From an uncultured Desulfuromonas sp. (GTDB lineage Bacteria; Desulfobacterota; Desulfuromonadia; Desulfuromonadales; Trichloromonadaceae): a stretch of DNA of 5,009 nucleotides. Both the position numbers and the translations under genes were made by a program. Positions 1 to 5,009 of this stretch are shown here, one piece after another; the stretch's first letter is position 1; every line of letters starts with the position of its first letter. Under the pieces are notes generated by a model. That model made no database searches. It was not told the DNA's origin and saw only the letters and a list, made by a program, of their open reading frames with translations. The DNA is taken from the NCBI GenBank assembly GCA_937982495.1, contig CALJLX010000499.1, positions 1 through 5,009 on the forward strand, written 5' to 3'.

Positions 1-1
1 G

Positions 2-592
2 AAGGAGCATTTCCGCTTCTTCGTCGAGACCGCCCTGCCGACCGTCGTCGCCCGGTTGGAGAAGGAGAACCGCCGGGATCTGCGGATCTGGTGCGCCGGT
101 TGCTCGACCGGCGAGGAGCCGTACATGCTGCTCATGTTGCTGGCTGAATTCTTCGGTGCGAATTCCGGCCAGTGGTCGGCGGGCATTCTCGCCACCGACA
201 TCTCCGACCGGGCGCTCTCCATCGCCCGCGCCGGGGTCTACGCCGAAGAGCGCATCGCCGATGTTCCCGAGGCCTTGCGCCGCAAGTATTTCAAGCGTCT
301 GCCCGACGGCAACTGGGGGGTGATCGACCGGTTGAAAAACGAGGCGACCTTTCGCCGCTTCAACCTGATGAACGCCCAATTTCCCTTCAAAAAGCCGTTT
401 CACATCATCTTTTGTCGGAATGTGATGATCTATTTCGACCAGCCGACCCGGGAAGCCCTGATCGGGAAATTTCATCAGTTCACCGAACCGGGCGGTTACC
501 TGTGCATCGGCCATTCGGAAACCATCGGCCGTTCCCAGTCCCTTTACAACTATCTGATGCCCGCCACCTATCAGAAAGAGGCTGGAAGATGA
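2..592 (+). CDS. cheR: CheR, chemoreceptor glutamate methyltransferase (5'-truncated by window edge)
   Basis: CheR transfers a methyl group from S-adenosylmethionine to glutamates of chemoreceptors at the inner-membrane array, opposing CheB. The reading frame is open from base 2, so the gene begins before the window; the 196 visible codons compare with roughly 270-290 in the family, leaving about 80-90 N-terminal residues missing. The visible part starts in the KEHFRFF segment that follows the family's conserved T..FFR motif. The SAM-binding motif WCAGCSTGEEPY is at visible residues 30-41, followed by ATDIS, the FCRNVMIYFD strand (typical NVxIYF), and GYLCIGHSETI near the C-terminus. Internal TTG/ATG codons such as 56 are not the true start. 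The TGA stop overlaps the cheB ATG by 4 nt (ATGA), suggesting translational coupling. The identification is secure; which receptors it serves cannot be told. Confidence 0.96.
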   Translation, partial: KEHFRFFVETALPTVVARLEKENRRDLRIWCAGCSTGEEPYMLLMLLAEFFGANSGQWSAGILATDISDRALSIARAGVYAEERIADVPEALRRKYFKRLPDGNWGVIDRLKNEATFRRFNLMNAQFPFKKPFHIIFCRNVMIYFDQPTREALIGKFHQFTEPGGYLCIGHSETIGRSQSLYNYLMPATYQKEAGR

Positions 593-1650
593 CCCGTAAA
601 ATCCGCGTGCTCATCGTCGACGACTCGGCCCTGGTGCGGCAGATCCTCACCCAGGGACTGGGTATGGACCCCGGCCTGGAGATCGTCGGGGCGGCCGTCG
701 ACCCCTACTCGGCCCGGGATCTGATCGTCAAGTGCAAGCCGGATGTGATGACCCTGGATGTGGAAATGCCGCGCATGGACGGCCTGGAGTTCCTGCGCAA
801 GCTCATGCCCCAGTATCCGATTCCGGTGGTGATGGTCAGTTCCCTGACCCAGACCGGCAAACAGATCACCCTCGACTGCCTGGAAGCGGGAGCCGTCGAT
901 TTCGTCGCCAAGCCGACCTCGAACATGGCCCAGGGCTTGAACGCCATGCTCGCCGAGCTGCGCACCAAGGTCAAGATCGCCTCGACAGTCAACGTCAGCC
1001 ACTGGAAGAACCGCCGCGACCAGCTCCCCGGCCGCGGCCTCTCTCGCCCGGTGAAGGCCTTGGCTGAGTCGACGGACAAGGTCGTCGCCATCGGCGCCTC
1101 CACCGGCGGCACCGAAGCGATCAAGAGCGTCATTACCGGCTTTCCCGGCAACATGCCGGGGGTGGTCATCGTTCAGCACATGCCGGCGGGCTTCACCAAG
1201 ATGTTTTCCGACCGCCTCAACCAGCTCTGCGCCATGGAAGTCAAGGAAGCGGAGACCGGCGACCGGATCATGACCGGCCGGGTGCTGGTGGCTCCCGGCG
1301 GAAAGCATATGCGTGTGCGTCGTTCGGGCGGCATCTACCAGGTCAGCTGCGACGACGGCGAACTGGTCAGCGGCCACCGTCCTTCCGTCGACGTCCTCAT
1401 GCATTCGGTGGCCGAGCAGGTGGGGGCCAACGCCATCGGCATCATGCTTACCGGCATGGGCGGCGACGGCTCGAACGGCATGCTCGCCATGCGCCAGGCC
1501 GGGGCGCGCACCCTGGCCCAGGACGAGGCGACCTCGGTGGTCTTCGGCATGCCCAAGGTGGCCTATGAGAAGGGCGGCGCCGAACGCCTGGTGCCCCTGC
1601 CGGACATCGCTCCGGCGACGATCCGGCTCCTTGCGGAGCGTACCCCATGA
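589..1650 (+). CDS. cheB: CheB, chemoreceptor methylesterase/glutamine deamidase response regulator
   Basis: CheB removes methyl groups from receptor glutamates when phosphorylated by CheA. This copy is full length (353 aa). The receiver domain spans about residues 5-122: acidic pair D11/D12, phospho-acceptor D57 in TLDVEMPRMDG, S84 in VVMVSS, and K108 in VAKPT. A linker of about 40 residues (123-163) leads to the methylesterase domain (about 164-350). That domain carries the complete catalytic triad: S171 in GASTGG, H197 in QHMP and D293 in TGMGGDG. These match S164/H190/D286 of Salmonella CheB with a constant offset of 7. The ATG at 589 was chosen over in-frame upstream codons because those lie inside cheR, because the protein then begins directly with the receiver, and because AAAGAGG lies 7 nt upstream (575-581). 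It overlaps cheR and cheD by 4 nt at either end. Both domains look active. Confidence 0.98.
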   Translation: MTRKIRVLIVDDSALVRQILTQGLGMDPGLEIVGAAVDPYSARDLIVKCKPDVMTLDVEMPRMDGLEFLRKLMPQYPIPVVMVSSLTQTGKQITLDCLEAGAVDFVAKPTSNMAQGLNAMLAELRTKVKIASTVNVSHWKNRRDQLPGRGLSRPVKALAESTDKVVAIGASTGGTEAIKSVITGFPGNMPGVVIVQHMPAGFTKMFSDRLNQLCAMEVKEAETGDRIMTGRVLVAPGGKHMRVRRSGGIYQVSCDDGELVSGHRPSVDVLMHSVAEQVGANAIGIMLTGMGGDGSNGMLAMRQAGARTLAQDEATSVVFGMPKVAYEKGGAERLVPLPDIAPATIRLLAERTP

Positions 1651-2135
1651 GCCAGATGGTTCTCGGCATCGGCGATCTGGGCGCCAGCAATCACCCGGAC
1701 GCGGAGATCAAGACCTACGCCCTGGGCTCCTGCATCGCGGTGGTTCTCCTCGACCCCCAGACCCGCACCGTGGGGATGGTCCACATTGCCCTGCCGGAGT
1801 CGAAGATCAACCTGGTCAAGGCCAAGGAGAAACCGGGCTACTTCGCCGACACCGGCTTGCCGTTGCTGCTGCAGGAAATGGCCCGCCACGGCTGCCAACC
1901 GAAAGGCAAGGGCCTGATCATCAAACTGGCCGGCGGCGCCGCCATCATGGACCATAACGACACCTTCAACATCGGCAAACGCAATCTTCTGGCGATCAAG
2001 AAAATCCTCTGGTCCTACGGGCTGGGTCCCCGTTCCGAGGATGTTGGCGGCACCTTCAGCCGCACCGTCTCGGTATCCGTCAGAACCGGCGAGGTGATTC
2101 TCTCCTCCCCCGGTCGACCCAACTGGAAGATATAG
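1647..2135 (+). CDS. cheD: CheD, chemoreceptor glutamine deamidase
   Basis: CheD deamidates specific receptor glutamines to glutamates; in Bacillus and Thermotoga it also binds the phosphatase CheC. The 162-aa protein is normal length for the family. The catalytic residues are visible: C29 in ALGSCIAV, H46 in GMVHIALP, and T23 in KTYALG, matching the C27/H44/T21 triad of Thermotoga maritima CheD with an offset of 2. The family glycine-rich segment KLAGGAAIM and the C-terminal EDVGGTFSRTVSVSVRTG signature are also present. The ATG overlaps the cheB stop by 4 nt, with GGAG at 1635-1638 as a plausible ribosome site. No cheC follows; the cluster instead carries cheX genes further downstream. The protein should be an active cytoplasmic enzyme, and the assignment is secure. 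Confidence 0.97.
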   Translation: MSQMVLGIGDLGASNHPDAEIKTYALGSCIAVVLLDPQTRTVGMVHIALPESKINLVKAKEKPGYFADTGLPLLLQEMARHGCQPKGKGLIIKLAGGAAIMDHNDTFNIGKRNLLAIKKILWSYGLGPRSEDVGGTFSRTVSVSVRTGEVILSSPGRPNWKI

Positions 2136-2143
2136 GAGCGCCC

Positions 2144-3019
2144 ATGACGACCTCGAACCTGCACGCGGAAATTGCCCGGGCGATTCAGGCGGCGCCCCTG
2201 CTCAGCCCCATCGCCAACCAACTCTTGCAGGTGACGGCCAGAGCGGACCACGAGATGAAGGAGGTCATCGATCTGGTCAAATGCGACTCCCTGCTCACCG
2301 CGCGTCTTTTGCGAGTGGTCAACTCCTCGGCCATGGGGCTGGTCCACCAGATCAGCTCGGTGGACCATGCGGTGAGTTACCTGGGGGAACGTCTGGTGGT
2401 CGGTATCGCCATCGCCGAATGCACCAATGAGTTTCTCGGCAAACCCCTGGACGGCTATGAAGGGGAGAGCGGCCAACTCTGGCGCCACGAACTCTTCACC
2501 GCTATCGCCTCGCGCGCCGTGGCCCGCCACGCCCGTGCCCCGCTGCCCGCCGACCTGGCCTTCACCGCCGGACTGCTGCACGATATCGGCAAAGCGATCC
2601 TCTCGGAATTTCTGCGCGGCACCTCCCGGGAACTGGTGGCAGATATCGTGCGCGGCGACACCGCCGACTATCTGACCGGCGAACAGGAGCGGGTCGGACT
2701 CGACCACGCGGAAGTCGGCTTCGAACTGGCACGGCACTGGAAACTGCCCGAAGCCCTGGCCCAGGTCATTCGCCATCACCATCATCCCGAAACGGCCGAG
2801 GCCGAGCTTCGTCCCCTGATCTACGCCGTGCACCTCGGGGACATTCTTGCCATGATGGGCGGCCAGGGAACGGGGAGCGATTCCATGAAATATCATCTGC
2901 GCCAGGAATACGCCGAGCACTTCACCATGTCCAAGGACGACCTGGCCCTGCTGCTGCTGGAATGCAGCGAGGAGTTCCGCAAGGTGGAAGCGTCCCTGGC
3001 AAGCCTCAAGGAGACCTGA
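2144..3019 (+). CDS. HDOD-domain signalling protein
   Basis: This 291-aa protein is essentially one HDOD domain, a degenerate relative of the HD phosphohydrolases found in many bacterial signalling loci; its biochemical role is generally unknown. The N-terminal half (about 10-100) has the family features: PLLSPIANQLL, the KCDSLLTARLLRVVNSS segment at 46-62 and ISSVDHAVSYLG at 70-81. The second half keeps HD-type metal-ligand positions: H115 in LWRHE, H146-D147 in GLLHDIGK, H188 in LDHAEVG, H211-H214 in a four-histidine run before P215, and D233 in HLGD. Hydrolase or metal-binding activity is therefore not excluded, though most HDOD proteins are thought to act by protein contact. No receiver, GGDEF or other output domain is attached. 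AGGAG (2134-2138), overlapping the cheD stop, lies 5 nt before the ATG. It sits between cheD and a receiver gene, 1 nt before the latter, so a chemosensory or regulatory partnership is inferred. Confidence 0.92.
   Translation: MTTSNLHAEIARAIQAAPLLSPIANQLLQVTARADHEMKEVIDLVKCDSLLTARLLRVVNSSAMGLVHQISSVDHAVSYLGERLVVGIAIAECTNEFLGKPLDGYEGESGQLWRHELFTAIASRAVARHARAPLPADLAFTAGLLHDIGKAILSEFLRGTSRELVADIVRGDTADYLTGEQERVGLDHAEVGFELARHWKLPEALAQVIRHHHHPETAEAELRPLIYAVHLGDILAMMGGQGTGSDSMKYHLRQEYAEHFTMSKDDLALLLLECSEEFRKVEASLASLKET
3008..3013 (+). promoter_or_regulatory. Ribosome binding site AAGGAG supporting the GTG start at 3021
   Basis: AAGGAG lies 7 nt upstream of GTG 3021, inside the last codons of the HDOD gene. 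It decides the start of the receiver gene, since the encoded protein then opens with KRIVIADDS, the normal beginning of a receiver domain. Confidence 0.75.
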
Positions 3020-3020
3020 C

Positions 3021-3401
3021 GTGAAGCGCATCGTTATCGCCGATGACTCGGCCACGGCCCGGATGTTCATCAAGCGCTGCCTGGAAATCATCGGTTGCGG
3101 CGGCGCCGAGCTCGTGGAGGCCGCCAACGGCAAGGAAGCTTTGGCCCGGGTCAAGGAAGCCCCAACCGATCTGGTCATTACCGATCTGAACATGCCGGTG
3201 ATGGATGGCGAGACCCTGCTCAAGTGGATCAACGCCAACCCGAAACTCAACCAGATCCCGGTTCTGGTGGTGAGCAGCGCCGGCACCCCGGCCAAGGAAG
3301 CGGAGCTGATGGGTCTGGGGGCGCTGGCGATACTGAGCAAGCCGGTCTCGCCACCGGCTCTTCTGGAGAAACTGGAACACCTGCTGGGCGAACCGGGCTG
3401 A
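3021..3401 (+). CDS. Single-domain response regulator, CheY-like
   Basis: This is a 126-aa stand-alone receiver with a GTG start. All phosphorylation residues are present: D8/D9 in IADDS, acceptor D55 in ITDLNMPVMDG, S85 in VLVVSS, and K107 in LSKP. It should be phosphorylated by a CheA-type histidine kinase, but has no DNA-binding or enzymatic output, so it works by binding a partner or as a phosphate sink. The position matching Tyr106 of E. coli CheY (three before the lysine) is I104, and the position two after the conserved S/T is A87 rather than Glu. It therefore departs from classic motor-binding CheY and differs from the second receiver at 3956. It starts 1 nt after the HDOD stop, suggesting a functional pair, and is followed by a cheX. 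I am confident of the domain but not of the output. Confidence 0.93.
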   Translation: MKRIVIADDSATARMFIKRCLEIIGCGGAELVEAANGKEALARVKEAPTDLVITDLNMPVMDGETLLKWINANPKLNQIPVLVVSSAGTPAKEAELMGLGALAILSKPVSPPALLEKLEHLLGEPG

Positions 3402-3418
3402 AACCTCCCCGGTTGCCC
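3386..3418 (+). other. Imperfect RNA hairpin spanning the receiver stop codon, just upstream of cheX
   Basis: Bases 3391-3397 (AACCGGG) pair with 3408-3414 (CCCGGTT). With G3390 bulged, 3386-3389 (GGGC) pair with 3415-3418 (GCCC), giving 11 base pairs in all. The 10-nt loop (3398-3407) contains the TGA stop of the receiver gene (3399-3401). The weak ribosome site of the next cheX (3421-3427) begins 2 nt after the stem. No T-run follows, so this is not a standard intrinsic terminator. A role in limiting translation of cheX or in mRNA processing is inference. Confidence 0.45.
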
Positions 3419-3434
3419 CCGAGAAAGACGATCT

Positions 3435-3902
3435 ATGAGCGAAGCCACCGAACGTTGCGACCGCGCCATGCGGCAGGCGGTCGTCGACACCCTGGAAAAC
3501 ATGGTCTTCATGGAGGTCTCGCCGATTCCTCCGGAGAGCGCCGCCATGGCCCCGGAGGGGGCCATGAGCGTCGGCCTGCTCATCCACGATCCCCTGCAAG
3601 GGGAACTGCGCCTGCGCATGCCGAGAAAGCTGGTGGCCCTGATCACCGCCGGGGTCTACAGCCTGGAACCGGAAGAACTCACCGACCAGATGCTGACGGA
3701 CAATTTCGCCGAGTTGATCAACATCATCGCCGGCCGCTTCATGTGCGAACTGCTCATCGACGGCCGCCCGTTTCGTCTCGGCCTTCCGGAACCGGAACCC
3801 GAGGAGCTCGACCCAAACTCCCCACGCCGCTTCTGGACCTACGTCATCGACGACTTGGCTTTTTCCATCACCGCCATAGGCCAGACCCTGTGGACGGAGT
3901 GA
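3435..3902 (+). CDS. cheX: CheX-type CheY-P phosphatase (first copy)
   Basis: CheX belongs to the CheC/CheX/FliY phosphatases, which speed dephosphorylation of CheY-P through a Glu and an Asn inserted into the CheY active site. This 155-aa protein is about the usual CheX length. The helix DNFAELINIIAG carries the E-x-x-N signature (E93, N96), with the family proline P118 22 residues after the Asn. The N-terminal helix ends in FMEVSPIPPE, almost the same as MMEVSPRPPL in the copy at 4447, which supports common origin. An acidic, proline-rich stretch at about 117-129 (PEPEPEELDPNSP) replaces the short turn of the other copy. There is no signal peptide or membrane segment. ATG 3435 has only a weak GAGAAAG (3421-3427) upstream. 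The neighbouring receivers at 3021 and 3956 are its likely substrates. Confidence 0.85.
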   Translation: MSEATERCDRAMRQAVVDTLENMVFMEVSPIPPESAAMAPEGAMSVGLLIHDPLQGELRLRMPRKLVALITAGVYSLEPEELTDQMLTDNFAELINIIAGRFMCELLIDGRPFRLGLPEPEPEELDPNSPRRFWTYVIDDLAFSITAIGQTLWTE

Positions 3903-3938
3903 ATGTTTAACCTCCCCATCGCCGCGCGCGATCGCTAC

Positions 3939-3948
3939 CGGAAAGGAT
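3939..3948 (+). promoter_or_regulatory. Ribosome binding site block CGGAAAGGAT before cheY
   Basis: AAAGGA (3942-3947) precedes the ATG at 3956 by 8 nt. The same ten bases recur at 4928-4937, at the same distance from the ATG at 4945, which strengthens both start calls. Confidence 0.65.
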
Positions 3949-3955
3949 CTCTATC

Positions 3956-4327
3956 ATGGGCAAAAAAGTTCTGATCATCGACGACTCCAGCACCATGCGT
4001 AAAATCGTCACTCGTTCCCTGCGCCAGGCCGGCCTCGATTTCGACACCATCCTCGAAGCGGGGGACGGCCAGGAGGCTCTGCAACTCCTCGCCAAGGAGA
4101 ACGTCGACATTATCCTCAGCGACATCAACATGCCGAATATGGACGGCATCGAGTTTCTCCGCCAGAAATCGGCCAATGCCGCCATCAAAGGCATCCCGGT
4201 GGTCATGATTACCACCGAGGCCGGGGCCGACATTCTCGCCGAGGCCAAATCCCTGGGCGCGAAAGGGAGCATCAAAAAACCCTTCACCCCGGAACAGGTG
4301 AGCGAAGTTTTGGGCGGCCTCATGTAG
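3956..4327 (+). CDS. cheY: CheY, chemotaxis response regulator
   Basis: This 123-aa receiver-only protein has every phosphorylation residue: D9/D10 in LIIDDSSTMRKIV, acceptor D56 in LSDINMPNMDG, T86 in VVMITTE and K108 in IKKPF. The SSTMRKIV helix and ITTEAG segment are typical of CheY proper. The acceptor+2 residue is Asn (N58) and the T+2 residue is Glu (E88), as in E. coli CheY (N59, E89). The position equivalent to E. coli Tyr106 is S105, not aromatic. It should take phosphate from CheA and either signal to the flagellar motor or another output, or drain phosphate; the sequence does not decide. ATG 3956 follows a good ribosome site (3942-3947). It lies between two cheX genes, and a strong hairpin begins 8 nt after its stop. 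Confidence 0.94.
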   Translation: MGKKVLIIDDSSTMRKIVTRSLRQAGLDFDTILEAGDGQEALQLLAKENVDIILSDINMPNMDGIEFLRQKSANAAIKGIPVVMITTEAGADILAEAKSLGAKGSIKKPFTPEQVSEVLGGLM

Positions 4328-4335
4328 CGGTCATT

Positions 4336-4378
4336 TTTCACCGTCGCGCCCTTAGCAAATCCGGCCGCGACGGTGAAA
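4336..4378 (+). terminator. Perfect 13-bp hairpin after cheY; terminator-like but without a U-tract
   Basis: Bases 4336-4348 (TTTCACCGTCGCG) are an exact inverted repeat of 4366-4378 (CGCGACGGTGAAA). The 17-nt interior can be shortened by two more G-C pairs (4349-4350 with 4363-4364) if C4365 bulges. The stem begins 8 nt after the cheY stop codon. On the + strand it is preceded by five T and followed by AAACG, the reverse of a canonical intrinsic terminator, and the - strand also lacks a T-run after the stem. It may be a partial terminator, an mRNA 3'-end stabiliser or a processing site. The rest of the 119-nt gap (4328-4446) shows no promoter I would call; it ends in the ribosome site of the next gene. 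Confidence 0.5.
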
Positions 4379-4436
4379 CGCCCCTGCCCGCCCACAACGG
4401 AATCCCGGAGCACCACGGCAACTACCCTATCAGGCT

Positions 4437-4441
4437 GGAGG
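4437..4441 (+). promoter_or_regulatory. Ribosome binding site GGAGG supporting the TTG start at 4447
   Basis: GGAGG lies 5 nt before TTG 4447. The protein from there begins with an amphipathic helix matching the N-terminus of the next cheX, and no ATG in frame lies closer until codon 18 (4498), which is inside that helix, so TTG is the best start. Confidence 0.7.
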
Positions 4442-4446
4442 ATCTC

Positions 4447-4908
4447 TTGAGCTGGGAAACACACATCGCCGACGCCACCGTCGAAATCTTTTCCACCATG
4501 TTGATGATGGAAGTCAGCCCGCGGCCGCCGCTGACGGAGCGGATCAAAACCCATCAGGACAGCGTCACCGGCATGGTCGGCATGGCCGGAATCTACAAGG
4601 GGATGCTGGCCATCCATGCCCCGTCCTCAGTCTCCATGAACATCACCGGCAACTTCCTCGGCCTGGAGGTCGATGAGGTCAACGATGACGTCAAGGACGC
4701 CATGGGCGAACTGGCCAACATGTTGGCCGGGTCGATCAAGGCCAAGCTCAGCGACAACAGCAAGGATATTCAGCTCTCCATCCCTTCGGCGGTCTGTGGG
4801 GACTCCTACTCCCTGGATTATCAGCCGCAGCAGGGCTGTTCAATGGTGCCTTTCGAAAGCACGGCAGGACAGTTTCTCGTGGAATTGCAGCTGGAACAAC
4901 AAACCTGA
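4447..4908 (+). CDS. cheX: CheX-type CheY-P phosphatase (second copy, TTG start)
   Basis: The 153-aa protein is the usual length for CheX. Helix KDAMGELANMLAG (83-95) carries the phosphatase pair E88 and N91, and P113 lies 22 residues after the Asn, the same spacing as in the copy at 3435. Family features include the MMEVSPRPPL turn (20-29), a strand and helix in SVSMNITGNFLG (61-72) resembling the membrane-free CheC fold, and DNSKDIQLSIPSAVCG (103-118). It is cytoplasmic, with no signal or membrane segment. It should dephosphorylate one of the neighbouring receivers, most simply the CheY at 3956. It is separated from that gene by a 119-nt gap containing a strong hairpin, and is followed after 36 nt by a third cheX. 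It resembles the third copy at its N-terminus more than the first, suggesting a recent tandem duplication. Confidence 0.88.
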   Translation: MSWETHIADATVEIFSTMLMMEVSPRPPLTERIKTHQDSVTGMVGMAGIYKGMLAIHAPSSVSMNITGNFLGLEVDEVNDDVKDAMGELANMLAGSIKAKLSDNSKDIQLSIPSAVCGDSYSLDYQPQQGCSMVPFESTAGQFLVELQLEQQT

Positions 4909-4927
4909 TTCCCGTTTCGCCCGAGCG

Positions 4928-4937
4928 CGGAAAGGAT
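4928..4937 (+). promoter_or_regulatory. Ribosome binding site block CGGAAAGGAT before the third cheX
   Basis: This is an exact copy of the block at 3939-3948, with AAAGGA (4931-4936) 8 nt before ATG 4945. It supports ATG 4945 as a real start although only 21 codons are visible. Confidence 0.62.
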
Positions 4938-4944
4938 ATTCACC

Positions 4945-5009
4945 ATGGATTTCGCCCAAGCCATCATCGAAGCGACCAGCGATGTGTTCAACACCATGGT
5001 CATGCTGGA
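4945..5009 (+). CDS. cheX: CheX-type protein (third copy, 3'-truncated by window edge)
   Basis: Only 21 codons and two bases are visible. The segment FAQAIIEATSDVFNTMVML lines up without gaps with HIADATVEIFSTMLMM at the start of the second CheX: both have a helix of the pattern I-x-x-A-T-x-x-x-F-x-T-M. The catalytic E-x-x-N helix would lie downstream, so activity cannot be judged. A good ribosome site (4931-4936) precedes it, and the 36-nt gap after the preceding cheX suggests co-transcription. The call rests on N-terminal similarity and context; another member of the CheC/CheX family is the main alternative. Confidence 0.7.
   Translation, partial: MDFAQAIIEATSDVFNTMVML

Noticed and set aside
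172..588. Extending CheB upstream in frame
   Set aside because: The extension runs through the cheR coding region in another frame with arginine/proline-rich sequence; the receiver domain starts right at ATG 589.
571..1404. A 277-codon open frame on the - strand across cheB
   Set aside because: It is the antisense shadow of cheB, with histidine- and aspartate-rich low-information sequence and no ribosome site or motif.
2015..3646. A 543-codon open frame on the - strand
   Set aside because: It lies antisense to four well-supported genes (cheD end, HDOD, receiver, cheX start), shows no recognisable domain, and is of a kind expected in GC-rich coding DNA.
3928..3935. Palindrome GCGATCGC upstream of cheY
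   Set aside because: It is an 8-base palindrome in GC-rich DNA with no second copy seen nearby; too short to call an operator.
3903..3974. A 23-codon ORF starting right after the first cheX stop (TGAATG) and running into the cheY start
   Set aside because: It lacks its own ribosome site and any recognisable pattern. A coupling role is possible but unsupported.
4328..4446. A possible promoter for the second and third cheX
   Set aside because: No convincing -35/-10, sigma-28 or sigma-54 (GG/GC) pattern could be read in the gap; co-transcription from upstream is simpler.

Overview
The window holds a compact, GC-rich (about 60% by eye) chemotaxis signalling cluster, with every gene on the + strand. 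The order is cheR (5' end missing) - cheB - cheD - HDOD-domain gene - single-domain response regulator - cheX - cheY - cheX - cheX (3' end missing). CheD and several CheX proteins alongside a CheR/CheB pair, a stand-alone HDOD gene and GC-rich AT-start/GTG/TTG usage suggest a deltaproteobacterium (Desulfuromonadales/Geobacter-like). This is an inference from gene content; no ribosomal or other phylogenetic marker is present.

Positions 2-2135 carry the receptor-adaptation enzymes: methyltransferase CheR, methylesterase CheB and deamidase CheD. Each pair overlaps by 4 nt (ATGA), so they are very probably translationally coupled. Positions 2144-3401 carry an HDOD signalling protein and a CheY-like receiver. 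They are packed just as tightly (8 nt and 1 nt gaps), and the receiver starts with GTG. From 3435 to the end there is a looser phosphorelay part: a CheX phosphatase, a CheY, a second CheX with a TTG start, and the first 21 codons of a third CheX. Gaps here are 33, 53, 119 and 36 nt.

Together the genes look like the adaptation and signal-termination half of a chemosensory array. CheR, CheB and CheD would tune the receptors. The two receivers would accept phosphate from a CheA that is not in the window. The CheX proteins, whose E-x-x-N catalytic pair is intact in both complete copies, would remove it. No receptor, CheA, CheW or CheC gene is seen, so these must lie outside the window or elsewhere in the genome.

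The most unusual points are three consecutive CheX-type genes served by at least two receivers, and an RNA hairpin after each receiver gene and before the next cheX. One hairpin is an imperfect 11-bp stem with the stop codon in its loop; the other is a perfect 13-bp stem. Neither has a U-tract. No mobile elements, tRNA or rRNA genes, CRISPR arrays or convincing promoters were found.
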